A DNA stretch of 25,749 nt from DATKZB01 sp035528235 (GTDB taxonomy: Bacteria > Planctomycetota > Phycisphaerae > FEN-1346), in NCBI GenBank assembly GCA_035528235.1, contig DATKZB010000276.1:1-25749 (forward strand). Reading direction: 5' to 3'. This document shows, one piece after another, positions 20,288 to 25,749 of the stretch. Position numbers and translations under genes: made by a program. The notes under the pieces are model-generated. The model saw only the letters and a list, made by a program, of their open reading frames with translations. It was not told the origin of the DNA and made no database searches. Each line of letters starts with the position of its first letter. Position 1 is the stretch's first letter.

Positions 20288-20545
20288 ATGGCAGCGAAGC
20301 AGGAGATTATCGAGACGTTCAGGGTCCATGAGAGCGATACCGGGTCCCCGGAAGTCCAGATCGCTCTTCTCACGGGGCGGATCAACCACCTGACGGAGCA
20401 CCTCAAAGGTCACCTCAAGGATCACTCCTCGCGACGAGGACTCCTGAAGATGGTCGGCCGGCGAGCCAGCCTCCTCAAGTACCTGGCCCAGCAGGACCGC
20501 AAGCGATACCAGGCGGTCATCGAGCGGCTGGGCATCCGCAAGTAA
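20288..20545 (+). CDS. rpsO: 30S ribosomal protein S15
   Basis: S15 binds 16S rRNA helices 20-22 early in assembly of the small subunit. The 85-residue protein is close to the family's usual 89. HESDTGSPEVQIALLTGRIN, HLTEHLKGHLKDHSSRRGLL and KMVGRRASLLKYLAQQDRKR are the family signature, including the H-x-x-D-x-x-S-R-R-G-L rRNA-binding turn. AAGGAG is eight bases before the ATG. The downstream pnp gene gives the rpsO-pnp order widespread in bacteria, and S15 commonly controls its own translation through the leader. Confidence 0.97.
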   Translation: MAAKQEIIETFRVHESDTGSPEVQIALLTGRINHLTEHLKGHLKDHSSRRGLLKMVGRRASLLKYLAQQDRKRYQAVIERLGIRK

Positions 20546-20563
20546 CTCTCGGAACGATGGTCG

Positions 20564-20598
20564 AGCCGCCGGTGGCACCCATTGCCCGGGCGGCGGCT
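20564..20598 (+). promoter_or_regulatory. Hairpin between rpsO and pnp
   Basis: AGCCGCCG (20564-20571) pairs with CGGCGGCT (20591-20598) around a 19-base loop. In enterobacteria the pnp leader folds into a hairpin cleaved by RNase III, after which PNPase represses its own translation; a similar role is inferred only from position. Confidence 0.4.
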
Positions 20599-20696
20599 GT
20601 CGTGCAACCCGAGTCGAAGGACAGGTTGTTGACGTGTCGGACAGAGGCGGGGGCGTGGAATAGGTCAAGCAGAGGACAGAAAGGTTGGGGAACACC

Positions 20697-22811
20697 ATGG
20701 CAGTCGTGAGAGTCGAACGCGAAATAGCCGGCCGGACGCTCAGCATCGAGACGGGCAAGATGGCCAAGCAGGCGCATGGCAGCGTCGTCGTACAGTATGG
20801 CGATACGGTCGTCCTGGTGACGGCCACGCGGGCCGACCCGAGGGAAGGCATCAGTTTCTTCCCCCTGACGGTCGAGTACCGCGAGCTGACCTATGCCGCC
20901 GGTAAGATTCCCGGCGGATTCTTCAAACGCGAGGGCCGGCCCTCCGCCAAGGAAACCCTGACCTGCCGCATGATCGACCGGCCCGTCCGGCCCCTCTTCC
21001 CGGAGGGGTACCGCGACGAGGTCCAGATCGTGGCGCTGGTCCTGTCGGCCGACCAGCAGAACGACCCGGACCTCTTGGCGATGATCGGGGCCAGCGCGGC
21101 CCTGTGCCTGTCGCCCATCCCGTGGGACGGGCCCATGGGGGCCATGCGAGTCGGCCTGGTCAGCGACGAACTCGTTCTCAACCCCACCCAAGACCAGCGC
21201 AACACGAGCCCGATGGACCTGACGGTGGCGGGCTTCGGCGACTTGATCAACATGATCGAGACCGGCGCCCGCGAGGTGTCCGAAGAGAAGGTTCTGGAGG
21301 CGCTCGCCATGGCCCAGGACCCCATCCGGACCATCGTCGAGATGCAGAAGGAACTCGTTGAGAAGGCCGGCGCGACGAAGCAGCCGTTCGGCGGACCCAA
21401 AGACGTCTCGGCCCTCGATGCCCTCATCGAGAAGGACTTCCTGGCCGAACTCGAACAGGCCAAGCACATTCCCGGCAAGATGGACCGGGCGCGGGCGTGC
21501 GACGCCATCAAGGAGAAGGCCGTCGAGGCCATCCTGGGGCCCGAGGGCAAGACCGACGAGTGGAGTGGGGCCGACTTCAGAACCGCCTGGTACAAGGTCG
21601 AAGACCGCCTCATCCGCCGCATGCTCCTTCGGGGCGAGCGGACCGACGGCCGCAAGAGCGACCAACTCCGGCCCATCACGTGCGAGGTCGGCCTCATGCC
21701 CCGAACGCACGGCTCGGCCCTCTTTACCCGCGGCGAGACGCAGGCCCTGGTGGTCACGACGCTCGGCACCGGCGGGGACAAGCAGATCATCGACGGCCTG
21801 ATCGAGGAGTACAAGAAGCGGTTCTTCCTGCACTACAACTTCCCGCCGTTCTCGGTGGGCGAAGTCAAGTTCATGCGCGGCCCGTCGCGCCGCGACATCG
21901 GGCACGGGGCCCTGGCCGAGAAGAGCCTCGAAGGCGTCATGCCGGCCGACGACGCGTTCCCGTACACCGTCCGCATCGTCTCGGACATCCTGGAGTCGAA
22001 CGGGTCCAGCAGCATGGCCACCGTCTGCGGGGCCGCGCTCAGCCTGATGGACGCCGGCGTGCCCATCGCGAACCCCGTGGCGGGGGTCTCGATCGGACGC
22101 ATCTCCGACGGCGACACCGACATCCTGCTGACCGACATCCAGGGCGAGGAAGACCACATCGGCGACATGGATTGCAAGGTGGCCGGCACCCAGCGAGGCA
22201 TCACCGGCGTGCAGTTGGACCTGAAGGTGCGCGGCGTCTCGCTGGACGTCTGCCGCCGGGCCCTGGAGCGGGCCAGGGAAGTCCGCCTGGAGATCCTCAA
22301 GGCCATGCTCCAAGCCATTCCGGCGCCCCGCGGCGAGATCAGCCGGCACGCCCCGCGGCTGCTCCAGATCAAGATCAACCCCGACAAGATCGGCAAAGTC
22401 ATCGGCCCGGGCGGCAAGACCATCAAGGGCATCGAGGCCCAGACCGGCGCCACGGTCGAGATCGAGGACGACGGCACCGTTACCATCGCCCACGTCGACG
22501 CCGCCAAGGCCGAGCAGGCCCGCGACATCATCGAGGGGCTCACCGCCGAGGTCCAGATCGGCCGCATCTACACCGGCACCGTCGTCTCGATAAAGGACTT
22601 TGGCGCCTTCATCGAGATTATGCCGGGCCAGGACGGCATGTGCCACGTCTCCGAACTGGCCGACCACTATGTCAAGAACCCCACCGACGTCTTCAAACTC
22701 GGCGACACCATGCGCGTCAAGGTCATCAACGTCGACGACCAGGGCCGGGTCAAACTGTCGCGCAAGGCCGCCCTCAAGGAGGAACCCGAGGGCGGGCCGG
22801 CGAGCGAGTAG
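20697..22811 (+). CDS. pnp: Polyribonucleotide nucleotidyltransferase (PNPase)
   Basis: PNPase degrades RNA 3' to 5' with phosphate, releasing nucleoside diphosphates, and can act in reverse to add tails. The 704-residue protein has the full order: first RNase PH-like domain (VERVEREIAGRTL-like start; GKMAKQAHGSVVVQYGDTVV, GFFKREGRPSAKETLTCRMI), helical linker, second catalytic RNase PH domain (MPRTHGSALFTRGETQALVV, EVKFMRGPSRRDIGHGALAE, SDGDTDILLTDIQGEEDHIG with the catalytic acidic residues), KH domain with GPGGKTIK, and S1 domain (GRIYTGTVVSIKDFGAFIEI, then MCHVSELADHYV). The ATG at 20697 gives the normal N-terminus; an in-frame TTG at 20685 would only add four residues. It lies 151 bases after rpsO. 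Acts in the cytoplasm, in trimers. Confidence 0.97.
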   Translation: MAVVRVEREIAGRTLSIETGKMAKQAHGSVVVQYGDTVVLVTATRADPREGISFFPLTVEYRELTYAAGKIPGGFFKREGRPSAKETLTCRMIDRPVRPLFPEGYRDEVQIVALVLSADQQNDPDLLAMIGASAALCLSPIPWDGPMGAMRVGLVSDELVLNPTQDQRNTSPMDLTVAGFGDLINMIETGAREVSEEKVLEALAMAQDPIRTIVEMQKELVEKAGATKQPFGGPKDVSALDALIEKDFLAELEQAKHIPGKMDRARACDAIKEKAVEAILGPEGKTDEWSGADFRTAWYKVEDRLIRRMLLRGERTDGRKSDQLRPITCEVGLMPRTHGSALFTRGETQALVVTTLGTGGDKQIIDGLIEEYKKRFFLHYNFPPFSVGEVKFMRGPSRRDIGHGALAEKSLEGVMPADDAFPYTVRIVSDILESNGSSSMATVCGAALSLMDAGVPIANPVAGVSIGRISDGDTDILLTDIQGEEDHIGDMDCKVAGTQRGITGVQLDLKVRGVSLDVCRRALERAREVRLEILKAMLQAIPAPRGEISRHAPRLLQIKINPDKIGKVIGPGGKTIKGIEAQTGATVEIEDDGTVTIAHVDAAKAEQARDIIEGLTAEVQIGRIYTGTVVSIKDFGAFIEIMPGQDGMCHVSELADHYVKNPTDVFKLGDTMRVKVINVDDQGRVKLSRKAALKEEPEGGPASE

Positions 22812-22842
22812 GGCCCGACACGCGCCAAAGAAGGAGGCCCGC

Positions 22843-23664
22843 GTGGATCCGCTACCGGCGCTGGGACTGGGGCTGGCCGCCGGGGCCGTCCTGGCCGGCG
22901 CGCTGGCCGTCGTCATGGCCAAACGCGCCCAGCGCCGGGCCCGCGACTCCGAACGCCGCGCCCGACAGGCCGAGCACCTGGCCTACGTCGGCACCCTCAC
23001 GGGCGGGCTCGCACACGAAATCCGTAACCCGCTCTCGACGCTCAACCTCAACCTGCAACTGATGCGCGAAGACCTCCAGCGGCCGGGCGTCAAGGCCGAC
23101 GCGCGGCTCATCGGTAAACTCGACGCCCTCGAGAAGGAGGCCGCGCGGCTCCAGCAGATTCTCGACGACTTCCTCAAACTGGCCGGAAAACACGAGGTCC
23201 GACTCCAGGTCCAGACCGTCAACGGCATCGTCGAGGAGGCCGTGGGTTTCTACGCCGCGCGGCTAGCCCGATCGAACGTCCAGGTCCGCACCAGCCTGGC
23301 CGAGAACCTGCCGCCGGTGGCCGTCGACGCCGACCGACTCAAACAGGCCCTCTCGAACCTCGTCCTGAACGCCGAGGCCGCCATGCCCGACGGCGGCGAA
23401 CTCATGATCGGCACCGAGGCCTACCGGCGCGGCGTCCGGCTCCACGTTACCGACACCGGATCCGGCATCGCCCGGGAGGATCTGGACAAGATCTTCCTTC
23501 CGTACTACTCTACACGGCCGGGCGGCACGGGTCTGGGGTTGCCGACGGTCCGCCGAATCGTCCAGGAACACGCCGGCACCATACAGGTGCACAGCGAACC
23601 AGGCCGGGGCACGCGGTTCACAATCGACCTGCCGGCCGCCGACGCCTCCGTCGGTCCGGCGTGA
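22843..23664 (+). CDS. Membrane-anchored sensor histidine kinase
   Basis: This 273-residue kinase starts at a GTG with AAGGAGGCCCGC directly upstream; no ATG is suitable. One N-terminal membrane helix (about 5-25, LPALGLGLAAGAVLAGALAV) is followed by a short coiled coil (AQRRARDSERRARQAEHLA), the phospho-acceptor H box GGLAHEIRNPLSTL with His58, an N box LVLNAEAAMPDGGEL, a G1 box VTDTGSGI and a G2 region RPGGTGLGLPTVRRIV. There is no recognisable sensor domain, so it may sense through the membrane segment or a partner protein. It is followed after 33 bases by its presumed cognate regulator. The layout resembles short NtrB/AtoS-like kinases. The signal is unknown. Confidence 0.93.
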   Translation: MDPLPALGLGLAAGAVLAGALAVVMAKRAQRRARDSERRARQAEHLAYVGTLTGGLAHEIRNPLSTLNLNLQLMREDLQRPGVKADARLIGKLDALEKEAARLQQILDDFLKLAGKHEVRLQVQTVNGIVEEAVGFYAARLARSNVQVRTSLAENLPPVAVDADRLKQALSNLVLNAEAAMPDGGELMIGTEAYRRGVRLHVTDTGSGIAREDLDKIFLPYYSTRPGGTGLGLPTVRRIVQEHAGTIQVHSEPGRGTRFTIDLPAADASVGPA

Positions 23665-23697
23665 CGGGCCACCCCGCCGCGGCGCGGCGGACCATGG

Positions 23698-25068
<1,371 letters not shown>

Positions 25069-25179
25069 TCCGGCGGCGGTCCGGCCCGGCGGACGGCGGT
25101 GGGCCAATTTGAGAAGTTCGACTCACAGGGAAGAGAAAGCGGTCGGCAAGATAGCGCCAAACACATCCTGCCTTTATGC

Positions 25180-25208
25180 TTGACATGTCCCCAGACCAAG
25201 AGTATTAT
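25180..25208 (+). promoter_or_regulatory. Near-consensus sigma-70 promoter for the small Cys/His gene
   Basis: TTGACA (25180-25185) is a perfect -35; a 17-base spacer leads to TATTAT (25203-25208), five of six in the -10. Transcription would start near 25215, giving a 25-base leader to the ATG at 25240. This is the best-matching promoter in the window and lies in lower-GC DNA. Confidence 0.75.
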
Positions 25209-25239
25209 GCGCGCAAGAACTTTCTGTAAGGAGAGGGCT

Positions 25240-25410
25240 ATGCCTCGAATTGCTCCCTGGTACTCGATCAAACCGAACGACCCGCAAGTCTATCACGACA
25301 ACACTGAATGCACAGAAGGCAACAACATCGAGCTCGAGAACAAAAGAAGCGGAACTGACGGACGGCGTAAGTGCCTGCCCTGCCAGCGGCTAGACAACGA
25401 AGGCCGGTAG
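25240..25410 (+). CDS. Small Cys/His protein, possible zinc ribbon (56 aa)
   Basis: The 56-residue protein reads MPRIAPWYSIKPNDPQVYHD, NTECTEGNNIELENKRSGTD, GRRKCLPCQRLDNEGR. His19, Cys24, Cys45 and Cys48 form an H-x4-C-x20-C-x2-C set that could hold one zinc ion. Similar small proteins with Y-H-D-N-x-x-C-x-x-G-N-N-I and a late C-x-x-C are recalled as widespread uncharacterised proteins. The start is fixed by AAGGAGAGGG just before the ATG and by the near-consensus promoter; an in-frame ATG further upstream (25099) would precede the promoter. It is lower in GC than the neighbours, consistent with recent arrival. Function unknown. Confidence 0.75.
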   Translation: MPRIAPWYSIKPNDPQVYHDNTECTEGNNIELENKRSGTDGRRKCLPCQRLDNEGR

Positions 25411-25488
25411 GCTCGGTGCCCTTTCTGCAGAAGCCGACTTTTTAGAATGGGGCCCACGTCTCTTCTGCTTCCGCTCTGCACACGCCTG

Positions 25489-25531
25489 CTATTGGCGCGG
25501 CAGGGAAGATGTGATGCTGCGCCGCCAATAG
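25489..25531. repeat. Imperfect inverted repeat, 15-bp arms
   Basis: CTATTGGCGCGGCAG (25489-25503) and CTGCGCCGCCAATAG (25517-25531) pair at 13 of 15 positions around a 13-base loop; flanking ACACG/CGTGT extends the symmetry. It lies in the non-coding stretch between the small Cys/His gene and the regulator remnant and could be a structured RNA end or part of a decayed mobile element. The rest of 25411-25552 shows nothing recognisable. Confidence 0.6.
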
Positions 25532-25552
25532 CGTGTTCGATCCCCCACACAT

Positions 25553-25612
25553 GCCGCCGGCGAAATCCTCGGCATTGGCGAACGCGCCCTCCACCGCACA
25601 ATCAAGCACTAG
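25553..25612 (+). pseudogene. Remnant of an NtrC-type C-terminus (Fis helix-turn-helix)
   Basis: The frame reads AAGEILGIGERALHRTIKH then TAG. It aligns without gaps with the last part of the regulator at 23698-25068 (AAEILGIGERTLYRKIKQ), with most differences at third codon positions or conservative. No upstream part of the gene survives. It is either a decayed duplicate of the neighbouring gene or the tail of another regulator. It ends exactly where the presumed insertion sequence begins. Confidence 0.75.
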
Positions 25613-25749
25613 CAGCCCGTTGAAGAAGTCGTTGTTTTGAAGTTGACGCTCACGCCGCCGCAGGGAGGCGGGCGAGCGGTGCCTGATCGGTCCGGAAGCG
25701 CTCAGAGCGATCCCACCGCCGCCGGAATGGCCCCAGCCGGGCCATAAGC
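25613..25749 (-). mobile_element. Presumed end of an insertion sequence, running off the window
   Basis: The segment starting GCAGCCCGTTGAAGAAGTCG resembles the terminal inverted repeats recalled for several transposons (C-C-C-G-T-T-G-A-A-x-A-A-G-T-C). On the minus strand a frame (25748 to 25650) reads LMARLGPFRRRWDRSERFRT, DQAPLARLPAAA and TGA, ending about 35 bases inside that boundary, as a transposase C-terminus would. The other end is outside the window, so the family cannot be named. Confidence 0.4.

Noticed and set aside
20573..20586. TGGCAC...TTGC as a sigma-54 promoter before pnp
   Set aside because: The distance between the GG and GC elements is two bases too short for a -24/-12 promoter.
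20629..20661. A pnp promoter built on TTGACG at 20629
   Set aside because: No -10-like hexamer lies 16-18 bases downstream; the nearest (TGGAAT) is 21 bases away. pnp is more likely read from the rpsO promoter.

Overview
The window is very GC-rich and almost certainly comes from a member of the Planctomycetota, plausibly a Phycisphaerae-like lineage. The basis is the gene set rather than any rRNA: a Tat-exported formylglycine sulfatase, a Tat-exported L-fucose-isomerase-like protein, DUF362 next to a NapH/NapG-type Fe-S protein, relics of a secreted FAD oxidoreductase, of a URO-D-like protein and of a Gfo/Idh/MocA oxidoreductase, and a four-helix-bundle (S23/IVP-type) gene. No rRNA, tRNA or CRISPR array was recognised.

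Layout. 1-560: eroded pseudogene of a secreted FAD-dependent oxidoreductase (minus strand). 1040-5090: three tandem paralogous secreted helical proteins, with a MITE-like palindromic element between the second and third. 5222-8253 (minus): a secreted helical protein, holo-ACP synthase (acpS) and a Tat-exported L-fucose-isomerase-like protein. 8591-9967: sulfatase. 9954-12653: a patch of insertion and decay. It holds a four-helix-bundle gene enclosed by inverted arrays of an 8-bp unit, a C-terminally truncated URO-D-family gene, a planctomycete-type membrane-anchored repeat protein, a 3' scrap of a Gfo/Idh/MocA oxidoreductase and another palindromic element. 12733-15962: UvrD/PcrA helicase overlapping an AEC-type permease gene by four bases. 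16037-16770: a tiny candidate lipoprotein gene and a single-domain response regulator. 16838-20092: DUF362 protein and NapH/NapG fusion, separated by an inserted DUF4258/DUF2283 toxin-antitoxin-like module bounded by a 20-bp direct repeat; the toxin-like gene carries an in-frame TGA. 20288-22811: rpsO-pnp. 22843-25068: histidine kinase and NtrC-type sigma-54 activator. 25180-25749: a lower-GC tail with a small Cys/His protein under a near-consensus promoter, a degenerate second copy of the activator's DNA-binding C-terminus, and what looks like the end of an insertion sequence running off the window.

How it fits together. The housekeeping genes (acpS, uvrD, rpsO-pnp) look intact. Between them sit exported proteins typical of polysaccharide-degrading planctomycetes and a putative membrane electron-transfer pair. 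The most unusual material is the small mobile DNA: (i) a 592-bp four-helix-bundle cassette with complementary ends, resembling an rRNA intervening sequence placed between protein genes; (ii) a 526-bp toxin-antitoxin-like insertion whose 20-bp direct repeat records the junction of an ancestral TGATG-overlapped operon; (iii) a family of 150-180 bp intergenic elements with related ends and internal GC-rich palindromes. All functional names come from reading the sequence and recalling families; no database search was run.
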